Assembly (NCBI GenBank): GCA_963804045.1
Contig: CAWDOR010000023.1
Coordinates: forward strand, 97,527-161,526
Reading direction: 5' to 3'
Length of the DNA: 64,000 nucleotides
DNA from: Rhodoblastus sp963804045
Lineage (GTDB): Bacteria; Pseudomonadota; Alphaproteobacteria; Rhizobiales; Beijerinckiaceae
Under the pieces are notes generated by a model. That model was not told the origin of the DNA. It searched no databases and saw only the letters and a list, made by a program, of their open reading frames with translations. Shown one piece after another: positions 18,379 through 27,865 of this stretch (position 1 is its first letter; each line of letters starts with the position of its first letter). The position numbers and the translations under genes were made by a program.

Positions 18379-20532
18379 ATGTTCGAAATCCACCGCGAAG
18401 AACTGGAATGGTTCGGCCGCAAGCTGACCCTCGAGACCGGCCGCATCGCCCGCCAGGCCGACGGCGCCGTGTTCGCCTCCTATGGCGAGACCACCGTGCT
18501 CGCCACCATCGTTTCGGCCAAGGCCCCCAAGCCCGGCCAGGACTTCTTCCCGCTCACCGTCAACTATCAGGAAAAGGCCTTCGCCGCCGGCCGCATTCCC
18601 GGCGGCTATTTCAAGCGCGAGGGCCGTCCCACGGAACGCGAGACGCTGATCTCGCGCCTGATCGACCGTCCGATCCGCCCGCTGTTCCCGGACGGCTATC
18701 GCAATGACACCCAGGTCATTGTCACCGTGCTCAGCCACGATCTGGAAAACGATCCCGACATTCTCGCCCTGGTCGCCGCCTCCGCCGCGCTGACCATTTC
18801 CGGCGTGCCCTTCATGGGCCCGGTGGGCGCCGCCCGCGTCGCCTATATCAATGGCGAGATCAAGGTGAACCCGACCGTTGACGAGGCCAAGACCTCGGAA
18901 CTCGACCTGGTCGTCGCCGGCACCGCCGACGCCGTGCTGATGGTCGAATCCGAAGCCAAGGAATTGTCGGAAGAGACCATGCTGGCCGCCGTGATGGCCG
19001 GTCACGCCGGCTTCCAGCCGGTGATCGAGGCGATCATCCGCCTCGCCGAACGCGCCGCCAAGGAGCCGCGCGATCTCGCCGTCGTCGACAAGAGCGAAAT
19101 CGAAAAGGCCGTCGCCGAGATCGCCGAGGCCGAGCTGCGCGAAGCCTATAAGATCACCGCCAAGCAGCAGCGCTACGCCGCCGTGGACGCCGTCAAGGCC
19201 AAGGTCAACGCCGCCCTGTTCCCCGAAGGCGGCGAGGCCAGGTTCGACAAGCAGAAGGTGGCGGAAGTCTTCCACGACCTGCAAGCCAAGGTCGTGCGCT
19301 GGAACATTCTCGACACCCATATCCGCATCGACGGCCGTAGCCTCGACACCGTGCGTCCGATCCTCAGCCAGGTCGGCATTTTGCCGCGCACCCACGGCTC
19401 CGCGATTTTTACCCGCGGCGAGACCCAGGCTCTGGTGGTCGCCACGCTGGGCACCGGCGAAGACGAGCAATATATCGACTCGCTGGAAGGCACCTATAAG
19501 GAAAACTTCCTGCTGCACTACAACTTCCCGCCCTATTCGGTGGGTGAGACGGGCCGCATGGGTTCGCCCGGCCGCCGCGAGATCGGCCACGGCAAGCTCG
19601 CCTGGCGCGCGGTGCATCCGATGCTGCCGACGGCGGCGGAATTCCCCTACACGATCCGCGTCGTCTCGGAGATCACCGAGTCCAACGGTTCGTCGTCGAT
19701 GGCCACCGTCTGCGGCGCCTCGCTGGCGCTGATGGACGCGGGCGTGCCGCTGAAGCGTCCGACCGCTGGCATCGCCATGGGCCTGATCCTGGAAGGCGAG
19801 CGCTTCGCCGTGCTCTCCGACATTCTCGGCGACGAGGATCATCTCGGCGACATGGACTTCAAGGTGGCCGGCACCGAGCATGGCGTCACCTCCTTGCAGA
19901 TGGACATCAAGATCGCCGGCATCACCGAGGAGATCATGAAGGTCGCGCTCGCCCAGGCGAAGAACGGCCGTCTGCACATTCTCGGCGAAATGTCGAAGGC
20001 GCTGACCTCGGCCCGCGCCGAACTCGGCGAATTCGCGCCGCGCATCGAGACCATGAAGATCCCCACCGACAAGATCCGCGAAGTCATCGGCTCCGGCGGC
20101 AAGGTGATCCGCGAGATCGTCGAAAAGACCGGCGCCAAGATCAACATCGACGACGACGGCACGGTGAAGATCGCCTCCAGCGACGGCAATTCGATCAAGG
20201 CGGCGATCGCCTGGATCAAGTCCATCGCCTCCGATCCGGAAATCGGCCAGATCTACGAAGGCACCGTGGTCAAGACCACGGATTTCGGCGCCTTCGTCAA
20301 TTTCTTCGGCGCCAAGGACGGTCTGGTCCATATTTCCCAGCTCGCCGCCACCCGCGTCGCCAAGACCACCGACGTGGTCAAGGAAGGCGACAAGGTCAAG
20401 GTCAAGCTGCTCGGCTTCGACGATCGCGGCAAGGTCCGCCTGTCCATGCGCGTCGTCGACCAGCAGACCGGCGAGGATCTGGAAGCCAAGGAAAAGGCTG
20501 AAGCCAAGGAAAAGGCCGAAGAACAGGCCTGA
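18379..20532 (+). CDS. pnp: Polynucleotide phosphorylase (PNPase)
   Basis: A 717-residue 3'-5' exoribonuclease of the degradosome type, which phosphorolyses RNA to nucleoside diphosphates. Visible domains are: the first RNase PH core (YGETTVLATIV, PGQDFFPLTVNYQEK), a helical linker (residues ~240-320), the second RNase PH core (FTRGETQALVVATLG, LHYNFPPYSVGETGRMG), a KH domain (KIPTDKIREVIGSGGKVIR), and an S1 domain (GTVVKTTDFGAFVNFFG). The C-terminus is a Lys/Glu-rich tail. ATG 18379 is preceded by GAAAGAGAG. The long frame extends upstream but overlaps rpsO and is not used. Confidence 0.98.
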   Translation: MFEIHREELEWFGRKLTLETGRIARQADGAVFASYGETTVLATIVSAKAPKPGQDFFPLTVNYQEKAFAAGRIPGGYFKREGRPTERETLISRLIDRPIRPLFPDGYRNDTQVIVTVLSHDLENDPDILALVAASAALTISGVPFMGPVGAARVAYINGEIKVNPTVDEAKTSELDLVVAGTADAVLMVESEAKELSEETMLAAVMAGHAGFQPVIEAIIRLAERAAKEPRDLAVVDKSEIEKAVAEIAEAELREAYKITAKQQRYAAVDAVKAKVNAALFPEGGEARFDKQKVAEVFHDLQAKVVRWNILDTHIRIDGRSLDTVRPILSQVGILPRTHGSAIFTRGETQALVVATLGTGEDEQYIDSLEGTYKENFLLHYNFPPYSVGETGRMGSPGRREIGHGKLAWRAVHPMLPTAAEFPYTIRVVSEITESNGSSSMATVCGASLALMDAGVPLKRPTAGIAMGLILEGERFAVLSDILGDEDHLGDMDFKVAGTEHGVTSLQMDIKIAGITEEIMKVALAQAKNGRLHILGEMSKALTSARAELGEFAPRIETMKIPTDKIREVIGSGGKVIREIVEKTGAKINIDDDGTVKIASSDGNSIKAAIAWIKSIASDPEIGQIYEGTVVKTTDFGAFVNFFGAKDGLVHISQLAATRVAKTTDVVKEGDKVKVKLLGFDDRGKVRLSMRVVDQQTGEDLEAKEKAEAKEKAEEQA

Positions 20533-20601
20533 TCCCGACCCGGCGAAGAGATGGAGGCCGCCTGCGGGCGGCCTCGACTTCCGGCAAAATCACTTTCCGA
20601 C

Positions 20602-20631
20602 AAACCCCTGGCGCGAGCCGGGGGTTTTTGT
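20602..20631 (+). terminator. Rho-independent terminator of pnp
   Basis: An 11-bp stem (20602-20612 with 20617-20627, AAACCCCTGGC/GCCGGGGGTTT, loop GCGA) leads into TTTTTG. A second hairpin (GAGGCCGCC/GGCGGCCTC type, about 20552-20576) sits just before it. Confidence 0.85.
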
Positions 20632-20661
20632 TTCGAGGGCAGGCCGGCGCCGCCAAACCAA

Positions 20662-20692
20662 AAGAAAAACCCCGCCGGGAATGGCGGGGTTG
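20662..20692 (-). terminator. Rho-independent terminator of the autotransporter gene
   Basis: A 9-bp stem (20668-20676 with 20684-20692, AACCCCGCC/GGCGGGGTT) is followed on the minus strand by TTTCTTTTGG. It lies about 30 bases past the autotransporter stop and back-to-back with the pnp terminator. Confidence 0.82.
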
Positions 20693-20723
20693 TCGGCTCG
20701 TTGTCTTCTGGCGATGGTCCGGT

Positions 20724-23700
20724 TTAGAAGGCGTATTTGAACCCGGCCTGGCCGCCGTAATAGGTGGCGCGGTCGCCGAATTCGCCCTGGAACTTGGCGA
20801 ACAAAGTGACGCCCTGGCCGTCGGTCAGTTGCAAGCCCGCCTTGATCTGGGCGAGATCGCTGGCGGCGCGCGGGCCGGCGACGGTGAAATCCGCGCCGGG
20901 CAGAGCGGCCAGCGCGCCGGTGGCGGTGCGGTTCGGCGAGAATTCATGCACCCAGGCGAGGCCCAGGTCCGGGGTCGCGGTCCAGCCCGAAATCACCGTC
21001 GCATTGCCGTTGAACTTGAAGCCGAGGAACAGCGGCGTGGACATGGTGGTCTTGGACAGCGTGCTCAAGGCGAAGGGGCTGGTCCCGCCGCCAGCGACGC
21101 TTTCCGTGTAGCCCGGGCTCGACAGCGAGGCGATTTCGCCGGCGATGAAGGGCGTCACCAGATAGCCGTCGATGTTGAGCTTGCGGCCAAATTCAAGGTG
21201 GGTGCGCGCTTCGAAGGAATTATAGCCCTCGTTCAGCGTCTGGGTCGTCAGGCCGCCGATGGCGACCGTGCGCGCGCCATTGGTCCGATAGGAGCCGAAG
21301 GTCTCGGAACCCTCGAGGTAATAGCCGTTGCTCAGGCCGTAAGCCGTGTAAATGCCGGCGTTGAAGCTGGAGACATCGCCGGAGGAGGCGAGCGCGGAGA
21401 CATTGTAATGGGTTCCGGCGCCGCCGAGCGCGACGCCCACCAGCCAATTGCGCTGCAGCATATAGTCGAGGCCGGCGAGGCCGCCGAAGGTCGAACTGGT
21501 CGATCCCGGCGTCCCGCGCGCCGCGTCGCCGGAGATCGTCGCGCCGGCGCCGAGGAATTCACCCCACACGCGCCAGTCGCGGTCCCGCTCCGGCAGCGGA
21601 CCCTTGACCACGATCGGGCTTTTTGTCGTGGGTTCCCCGGCATAGGCGAGGAAATGGGTGACGCCGGTGGCGTCGGGCCCGGAGCCGGAGAGACCGAAAT
21701 CGGCCTGACCGGCGATGGCCCCGGCGACTTCAAAACCGGTTTGCAGCGCGGCCGTGTTGGCCTCGACGCGGCCGGCGCCGCCCAGCGCGTCGAAAGCTCC
21801 GGCTCCGGCGTTGATCAGGCCGGCATAGAGCGCCTGGCCCGCGCTGTTGCTGGCGAAGCTGGAGGCGGTGGCCGCGGCGTCGATGGCCGCGGCCACCGCC
21901 GACTGGTTCGGCGTTTGCGCGACGCCCGCGAGATTGGAGGTTAGCGTCAGGCTGAGCACGGGGTCGCCGGTGACCGCCAGGCTGGCCTTTTCATAGCTGA
22001 GCATCGAACCGGTGACGCTCACCGAGCCGAGCGAAATGCTCTGGCCGGAGTCGGCGGAGACCAGCGTATAGGAGCCCGGCAGGAAATTGCCGCTCAAGGC
22101 GACCGAAGCGCCGCTCTGCAAGGCGACGGCGCCGCCATGCACGGTCAGGGTCGCGCCGGGCGTCGCGGTCAGGGTCGCGCCGCTCTGATAGGTCAGCCCT
22201 CCGGTGATGGTTCCGGCGCCGCCCAGAGAGCCGCCGCTCGAAACCGTGACGGCGGTGTTGACCTGATCGGCGGAGGCCAGCGTCAGCGCGCCGGTCACGC
22301 CGGAGAAATAGCCGGCGGCCGCATAGAGGTTGATGCGGCTCCAGTAGCTGAGCTGCGTGCCGTAGAAGGCTTGCAGCGCCTGGCCCTCGGTATTGTAGAT
22401 GATCTGGTTGATCGTGCCGGTGGTCAGATTGGCGAGCGAACCGGCGCCCGACGATCCGCCATTGGCGGCGTTGGCGAGCGCCTGGGCCTGGGCGTTGCCC
22501 TGGCCGCCATAGACGGTCGAGAGCAGGATCGCGGCGGTCAGGCCCGTCGTATCCGTCATTTCGCGCGGCGCCTGGGCGTAAGTATAGGTCGGCAGGCCAT
22601 AGGTCAGGCGATAGGCGTAAATCGCGGCGTTTTCCGCGCTCGCGCTCGCGCCGGTGACGCCATCGGCGGCGGCTTGATAGGCGTAGGTCGTCGCCGAGTA
22701 AGTGTTATAGGGATTGGTGGCGGCGCAGGCCGTGATCGATCCGCCGCAGCCGCTGGTTTGCGTGCCCAGATAGCCGTTGAGCGAGGTCGCCGCGCTGACG
22801 AACTGGCCGTTCAGGTTCAGCACGGTCGTGCTGCCATTGGCGTTGGTGTAATAATAGGGATTGGTCGCCTGGGTGCTTCCGGTCGCGGCGGTGGCGCTCA
22901 GCAATTGAACCAGATTGAATTGCACGAAAGAGCGGCTGGCGATGATGTCGAGCGGATAATGCACGCCGAGGTCGATGCGGCTGTTGCCATATTCAGACCC
23001 GGCGAGCAGCATCGACTGGAAATTCTGCGGCGACATCATGCCGATCAGAATGGAGTCGGTGAAGGCATAGGTGGTGTGGCCGCTGGGAAACGACGGATTG
23101 GTGGTCAGGCCGGTGATGGCGTTCGGATCGTATTGGTCGATCTTTCCGGCGGCGACCTGAACCGGACGGGAATCGCCGTAAACGTCCTGGTTTGCCTGGG
23201 TGATGCTCACGCCATAGGCCATATCGTAAACGCTCGACGATCCCACGGCCGTGGTCGAGGGAATGCTGGAGCCGGTCGGGGCGACCGCCGTGCTGGTTCC
23301 ATTCGCCGTGCCATTGGCGAAAAAATATTTCGCCACGCCGAGATCGGTCGAGTTGAAATTATAGGCGTTGACCAGAAGGTTGATGATGTTCTGGGTATTG
23401 TATTGACCCGTCAGCGCCGAATTGGCGCCGGTTCCCGCCGATGTCACATAAGCGCTGGTTCCCGCCGTCACCGCATTCGGGCTCACCGCCGTCTGGAAGG
23501 CGGCGCCGAGATTGCCGAGACCGCCGACGCTCTGGGCCGGGGTGACGGTTCCGTTGACCGCGGTGACCGTCAAATTGCCGCTGCCGCTGAAGCTTTGGCC
23601 ATTCTGGACCGCCTGCGCGGGCAGGCCGCCGGCCAGGTTCGCGCCGGGGCCATAGTAGGAAAGCGCGTTATTGGCCAGCGTGATCGAAGTCGACGTCCCG

Positions 23701-23966
23701 CTGAAAATCGTCTTCTCGCTGATCGATTCCGCCTGGATGGCGGGCGAATTCGCCGCGGCGTTATTGGTGGCGATCGCCTGGTTCAAGTTCGAAGTCAGCG
23801 TCGCCTGGCCGGCGCTGGTCGTATTCAGCGTAAGAAATGGCGAGAGCAGATTCAGGACATTGGCGTCGGATTGGGTGACCGTCGTCGAACCGGCGCGCGC
23901 CGGGCTCGCCGCGAGGCCGGCGGCCAAAATCAGGGCGAGGACGGAAATCTGGCTAGCATTACGCAT
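20724..23966 (-). CDS. Autotransporter with a PAP2 (acid phosphatase) passenger domain
   Basis: A 1080-residue secreted protein. A signal peptide covers residues 1-25 (LALILAAGLAASPARAG). The passenger has PAP2 hallmarks: NPSFPSGHTTYAF (phosphate-binding PSGH near residue 295) and SRIDLGVHYPLDIIASR (catalytic His near residue 335), which is the vanadium-haloperoxidase/PAP2 fold. A repetitive Gly/Ser-rich beta-helix-like stretch follows (about 540-720). The last ~280 residues form a beta-barrel autotransporter domain, ending GGQAGFKYAF with the terminal aromatic. The phosphatase would be displayed at or released from the cell surface. The phosphorylated substrate is unknown. A promoter-proximal inverted repeat lies upstream. 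Confidence 0.88.
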   Translation of the reverse strand: MRNASQISVLALILAAGLAASPARAGSTTVTQSDANVLNLLSPFLTLNTTSAGQATLTSNLNQAIATNNAAANSPAIQAESISEKTIFSGTSTSITLANNALSYYGPGANLAGGLPAQAVQNGQSFSGSGNLTVTAVNGTVTPAQSVGGLGNLGAAFQTAVSPNAVTAGTSAYVTSAGTGANSALTGQYNTQNIINLLVNAYNFNSTDLGVAKYFFANGTANGTSTAVAPTGSSIPSTTAVGSSSVYDMAYGVSITQANQDVYGDSRPVQVAAGKIDQYDPNAITGLTTNPSFPSGHTTYAFTDSILIGMMSPQNFQSMLLAGSEYGNSRIDLGVHYPLDIIASRSFVQFNLVQLLSATAATGSTQATNPYYYTNANGSTTVLNLNGQFVSAATSLNGYLGTQTSGCGGSITACAATNPYNTYSATTYAYQAAADGVTGASASAENAAIYAYRLTYGLPTYTYAQAPREMTDTTGLTAAILLSTVYGGQGNAQAQALANAANGGSSGAGSLANLTTGTINQIIYNTEGQALQAFYGTQLSYWSRINLYAAAGYFSGVTGALTLASADQVNTAVTVSSGGSLGGAGTITGGLTYQSGATLTATPGATLTVHGGAVALQSGASVALSGNFLPGSYTLVSADSGQSISLGSVSVTGSMLSYEKASLAVTGDPVLSLTLTSNLAGVAQTPNQSAVAAAIDAAATASSFASNSAGQALYAGLINAGAGAFDALGGAGRVEANTAALQTGFEVAGAIAGQADFGLSGSGPDATGVTHFLAYAGEPTTKSPIVVKGPLPERDRDWRVWGEFLGAGATISGDAARGTPGSTSSTFGGLAGLDYMLQRNWLVGVALGGAGTHYNVSALASSGDVSSFNAGIYTAYGLSNGYYLEGSETFGSYRTNGARTVAIGGLTTQTLNEGYNSFEARTHLEFGRKLNIDGYLVTPFIAGEIASLSSPGYTESVAGGGTSPFALSTLSKTTMSTPLFLGFKFNGNATVISGWTATPDLGLAWVHEFSPNRTATGALAALPGADFTVAGPRAASDLAQIKAGLQLTDGQGVTLFAKFQGEFGDRATYYGGQAGFKYAF

Positions 23967-24051
23967 GGGACGCCTCTTGGCTGGAAAGCTGAGGCGAGTC
24001 CTAAAGACGTCCTGTTCCGCGATTGCGACAATTTGGCGACCTAACGTAAAA

Positions 24052-24078
24052 TGTTGCCATTGTTGCTGTTAGGCAACA
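24052..24078. promoter_or_regulatory. Inverted repeat upstream of the autotransporter gene
   Basis: TGTTGCC (24052-24058) and GGCAACA (24072-24078) form a perfect 7-bp inverted repeat with a 13-base spacer, in an AT-richer patch about 85-110 bases upstream of the autotransporter start. It could be an operator. Its binding protein is unknown. Confidence 0.4.
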
Positions 24079-24141
24079 AGCAAGACTTATGTCAGCAAGG
24101 TAACGATGTCATAATTATTTCGAATTACCATCTCAGTATCT

Positions 24142-25737
24142 TCATGCAGCCCGCGCCTCGCCGGCTTTCAACTTTTCCAGCAGCCCCTTGCTCACCGCGC
24201 CCGGCGACAGCGCCAGGCCGGCCTCGCCGTCGCGGACCCATTTGACCGTCGCGTGAATTTCGTGGCCATCGCTGAAACGCAGGGTCGCGTCGTGTCCGAC
24301 ATCCAGCCCTTCCGCCGGCGCGACGCGCGCGCCGGAGCGGCTGACATCGTAGAGTTTGGCGGCGAAAGTCCCGCGCGAGGTGACGAGCTGCGCCGTGACG
24401 CCCAGCGCATGGCGCTCATTGCCGCGCCGGTCGAGCGGGCCGTTGCGCAGGTTCAGCAGGAACTCCTTCACCGTGGCGTTCAGCTTCTCGCCTTCCTGGC
24501 CGATCGATCCGGCGGCGGAGGTGACGCGTCCCGCCATGCCCGCGCCTTCGACGGCGGTCGATTGAATGCCGCCCAGCGCCGCGAGAACCTGGCGCGTGCG
24601 GTCGAGCGAGGTCCGCAAATGCGCGGCGATTTCGTCGGCGCCGCGAATCTGTCCCTCGATTCGCGGCAGGGCCTCGCTGGTGACAAGATCGATATCGGCG
24701 ATGCGCGCGCCGATCTCGTCGGTCGAGGTCACCGCCACGCGGGTCGCCTGCTCGACTTCGGCGATCAGGCCGGTGATCTCCTCGGTGGCGCGGGTGGTCT
24801 GTTCCGCCAGGCCCTTGACCTCGCTGGCGACCACGGCGAAACCGCGCCCCGCTTCGCCGGCGCGCGAGGCCTCTATGGTGGCGTTGAGCGCCAGCAAATT
24901 GGTTTGCGTCGCGATGCGATTGATGATGCCGACAATGGCGCCGATCCGCGCCACGGCGCCGTTCAAGCTTTCCACGGCCTGATGGGTGTGGCGCGCCGCA
25001 TCCACGGCTTCCCTGGCGATCTCCACGGTCCGTCGCATCGAGCCGCCGACGTCCTGGGCGGAGGCGGCGAGACGGTCGGCGGCCGATTTGACCGCCTCGA
25101 CGCTCGCCGTCGCCTCTTGCGAGGCCGAACCCAGGGCGCGGGCCTGTTCCTTGGTGGCGCCGCTGCCCTGGCCCAGCGCCGCCGAGAGATCGCCGATGGA
25201 GCCGGAGGCTTCGGTCAATTGCGCGACGATGCCGCCGATTTCATTGGAAAAACCATCCGTGGACATGTCGAAGGCCGAGACCCGCGATTCGATGGAATCG
25301 GCGGCGTCATTGATGGTCGTGGAGGCGTGCAGCAGCGCGCCTTTCAGGCCGTCGGGCAGAATGCGGCGGAAATAGTGGTTTTTGCGCATGGCTTCGAGCG
25401 AGGCCGCGGCCTCGCGGATGAAGGCGTCGATCACATCGGCCATGTCGTTCATGTCATGCAGCAAGGCGCCGGTCGCGCCGCCATCGGCGATGCGCAGCAG
25501 CCGCGTTTCGAAATCGCCCTGCGTCAAGGCCGCGCAGAGACGGCTGGCCTCGGCCAGGGTTTTGGCCAGCCGCGACAAGGCGAACAGTCCGGCGATGGCG
25601 CCGAATGCGCCGGTTACCGCCAGGGCGCCGCCCCAGACTTGCGCGCCGCTCAGCGCCAGCACGCCGCCGCCCAAGGCCAGGGCCGCGCCAAAAGCCAGCG
25701 CCAGCCGCGCCTCAGAGAGAGAAGACCAATTCGTCAT
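24142..25737 (-). CDS. Methyl-accepting chemotaxis protein with a C-terminal PilZ domain
   Basis: A 531-residue receptor without a large periplasmic domain: two close N-terminal helices (LALAFGAALALGGGVLAL and LAVTGAFGAIAGLFAL), a HAMP-like linker, then the long MCP signalling coiled coil. The hairpin tip reads GIINRIATQTNLLALNATIE, then AGEAGRGFAVVASEVKGLAE. The C-terminal ~95 residues form a PilZ domain (DRRGNERHALG, YDVSRSGARVAP; the RxxxR and (D/N)xSxxG motifs that bind c-di-GMP). Start at 25737 overlaps the end of the PAS gene by 26 bases. The pair looks like a split aerotaxis (Aer-type) receptor. Confidence 0.88.
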   Translation of the reverse strand: MTNWSSLSEARLALAFGAALALGGGVLALSGAQVWGGALAVTGAFGAIAGLFALSRLAKTLAEASRLCAALTQGDFETRLLRIADGGATGALLHDMNDMADVIDAFIREAAASLEAMRKNHYFRRILPDGLKGALLHASTTINDAADSIESRVSAFDMSTDGFSNEIGGIVAQLTEASGSIGDLSAALGQGSGATKEQARALGSASQEATASVEAVKSAADRLAASAQDVGGSMRRTVEIAREAVDAARHTHQAVESLNGAVARIGAIVGIINRIATQTNLLALNATIEASRAGEAGRGFAVVASEVKGLAEQTTRATEEITGLIAEVEQATRVAVTSTDEIGARIADIDLVTSEALPRIEGQIRGADEIAAHLRTSLDRTRQVLAALGGIQSTAVEGAGMAGRVTSAAGSIGQEGEKLNATVKEFLLNLRNGPLDRRGNERHALGVTAQLVTSRGTFAAKLYDVSRSGARVAPAEGLDVGHDATLRFSDGHEIHATVKWVRDGEAGLALSPGAVSKGLLEKLKAGEARAA

Positions 25738-26236
25738 AGGAGCGCGCCTTCCCGAGAATCGCCGAACTGAGTTGATTGTAGGAGGCGGCCAGCGCCTCCT
25801 TGCCATTGGGTTTGGCGGCTTCCGTCTCCCGCAGGGCGCGATAGAGCGGCGCGATGGTCTCGTCGATGACCCGCCGGTTGGGCGCGCGCCGGTTGGAATG
25901 AAAGCCGACGAAGGCGCCGTCGCCATCGTGGGAGGGGGTGACATGGGCGAAAACCCAGTAATAGTCGCCTGCCTTGGTCATATTTTTGACATAGGCGAAG
26001 ACTTCATGTCCCTCGAGCAGCCGGTCCCACAGGAGTTTGAACACGGCGCGGGGCATGTCGGGATGGCGGATGATCGAATGCGGCGCGCCCAGCAGTTCCG
26101 CCTCGCTATAGCCGGCGATCGTGCAGAAGGTTCGATTCACATAGGTGATCCGGCCCTTGAGATCGGTCTTGGAAACGATGAAATGATCGCGATCAAAACG
26201 GACTTCGCGATTTGTCGGTATGATTGATCTGCTCAT
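25712..26236 (-). CDS. PAS-domain sensor protein (Aer-like)
   Basis: A 174-residue protein with one PAS domain (about residues 15-120): FIVSKTDLKGRITYVNRTF, then CTIAGYSEAELLGAPHSI and IRHPDMPRAVFKLLWDRL, followed by the strand YYWVFAHVTPS. The HPDMP stretch is typical of Aer and related redox-sensing PAS domains, where FAD is bound. No transmembrane or output domain is present, so signal is probably passed to the overlapping MCP gene downstream. Start at 26236 gives MSRSIIPTNREV, as in Aer proteins; an alternative start lies 12 bases upstream. Confidence 0.85.
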   Translation of the reverse strand: MSRSIIPTNREVRFDRDHFIVSKTDLKGRITYVNRTFCTIAGYSEAELLGAPHSIIRHPDMPRAVFKLLWDRLLEGHEVFAYVKNMTKAGDYYWVFAHVTPSHDGDGAFVGFHSNRRAPNRRVIDETIAPLYRALRETEAAKPNGKEALAASYNQLSSAILGKARSYDELVFSL

Positions 26237-26371
26237 GGGCGGGTCCATTGCTCTCCGCTGAGCAAGAGTTAGGCGCCGCGGCTTGCGTCAGGCTGGCGGG
26301 GCGGCTTTCACCTCATTGTCATGCGCATGCGTTTATCCTCGCGCAAGCTTCCCGTGATAGGGCCTTAGGAA

Positions 26372-27811
26372 ATGAACAACCCAATTCAGAAAACCGCCAA
26401 TCGCACCTGGGCGCAGCTCCAGGTCGGCGACGCCGCCTCGATCGAGCGCGCCTGCTCGCAGCGCGATCTGCTGCTTTTCGCCCATATTTCCGGCAATCTG
26501 AACCCGCTGATGCTGCCGGCTCAGGAAGGCGACCCCGCCAGCGGCGAGCCGATTGCGCCCTCCATGTGGGTGGGATCGCTGATCTCGGCCGTGCTCGGCA
26601 ATATTTTGCCCGGTCCGGGCACGCTTTATCGCTCGCAGAATTTCGAATTCATCGAGCGGGTGCGCATCGGCGAGGTTTTGCGCGTCACCGTGACCTGCCG
26701 GGAAAAAGGCCCCGAGCCCCAGGCGAGTTTCGACACGGTGATCGCCGATCTCGCCGGCAATGTGGTGTGCAAGGGCGTCGCGGTGGTGGACGCGCCGACC
26801 CGCACCATTGAATATGCGGCGCGCGAATTGCCGGAAGTGATCGTCGAGGAGCAGGATCATTTCGCCCATCTGATCGCCCTGGCCGCCAAATTGCCGGCGC
26901 TGAAGACGGCGGTGGTTTGTCCCGACGACCATAATTCGCTCGGCGGCGCGCTGCTCTCCGCGCAAAAGGGCCTGATCGCTCCGATCCTGATCGGCGACCG
27001 CGCCAAGATCGAAAAGGCGGCGCAAGCGCTGGACGTCGATCTGACGCCCTATCGGATTGTCGATGAGGCCGACCATCGCCTCGCCGCCGATCGCGCCGTC
27101 GCCATGGTCAATGCCGGCGAGGCGGGCGCGGTGATGAAGGGCGACCTGCATTCCGACGATCTGCTCGCCGCCGTGGTCAAGAAGGACGGCGGCTTGCGCG
27201 GTCCGCGCCGCATCAGCCATTGCTTCGTCCTGGGCGTGCCGACGTTGACGGAGCTGCTGTTCATTTCCGACGCGGCGATCAATATCGCCCCCGATCTGAT
27301 GACCAAGATGGACATTGTCCAGAACGCCATCGATCTCGCCCGCGCCTGCGGGCTGGAGACGCCCAAGGTCGGCGTGCTCTCGGCGGTCGAGACGGTCAAT
27401 CCCAATATTCCCTCGACGCTCGACGCCGCCGCTTTGTCCAAAATGGCGGAGCGCGGCCAGATCAAGGGCGGCATTGTCGACGGACCCCTGGCCATGGACA
27501 ACGCCATAGACGTGGCCGCCGCCGGGGCCAAGGGCATCGCCTCGCTGGTCGCCGGCCACGCCAATGTGCTGATCGCCCCCAATATCGAGGCCGGCAACAT
27601 GCTCGCCAAGGAACTGACCTTCGTCGCCCATGCCGAAGCCGCCGGCCTGGTGTTCGGCGCCAAGGTTCCGGTGATGCTGACCAGCCGCGCCGACAATGAC
27701 CGGGCGCGGCTCGCCTCCTGCGCCTTGGCGAGTCTCTATGATTACTGGCGGCGCAACGGCCGCGCTTTTGCCGGCGACCAACCCGGCGACAAGGCGCTGG
27801 CGGCGGAATAA
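26372..27811 (+). CDS. Bifunctional MaoC-type enoyl-CoA hydratase / phosphate acetyltransferase
   Basis: A 479-residue fusion. Residues 1-150 form a MaoC-like hot-dog domain (RDLLLFAHISGNLNPLML; the usual catalytic Asp/His pair of D-x4-H appears altered to NLNPLM). Residues ~165-470 form the phosphotransacetylase domain: VVCPDDHNSLGGALLSA, AGAVMKGDLHSDDLLA, FISDAAINIAPDL, and GGIVDGPLAMDNAID. It would convert acyl-CoA to acyl phosphate for the acetate kinase encoded 54 bases downstream. The role of the hot-dog half may be substrate binding rather than hydration. Confidence 0.9.
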   Translation: MNNPIQKTANRTWAQLQVGDAASIERACSQRDLLLFAHISGNLNPLMLPAQEGDPASGEPIAPSMWVGSLISAVLGNILPGPGTLYRSQNFEFIERVRIGEVLRVTVTCREKGPEPQASFDTVIADLAGNVVCKGVAVVDAPTRTIEYAARELPEVIVEEQDHFAHLIALAAKLPALKTAVVCPDDHNSLGGALLSAQKGLIAPILIGDRAKIEKAAQALDVDLTPYRIVDEADHRLAADRAVAMVNAGEAGAVMKGDLHSDDLLAAVVKKDGGLRGPRRISHCFVLGVPTLTELLFISDAAINIAPDLMTKMDIVQNAIDLARACGLETPKVGVLSAVETVNPNIPSTLDAAALSKMAERGQIKGGIVDGPLAMDNAIDVAAAGAKGIASLVAGHANVLIAPNIEAGNMLAKELTFVAHAEAAGLVFGAKVPVMLTSRADNDRARLASCALASLYDYWRRNGRAFAGDQPGDKALAAE

Positions 27812-27865
27812 ACCAAGCGACCGGGCGGCGTCTCGCCGCTCGGCGCCTGACTGCAAGGGGAAAAC

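Noticed and set aside
18139..20331. Long minus-strand frame over pnp
   Set aside because: Mirror of the pnp coding sequence; no domain or ribosome-binding site.
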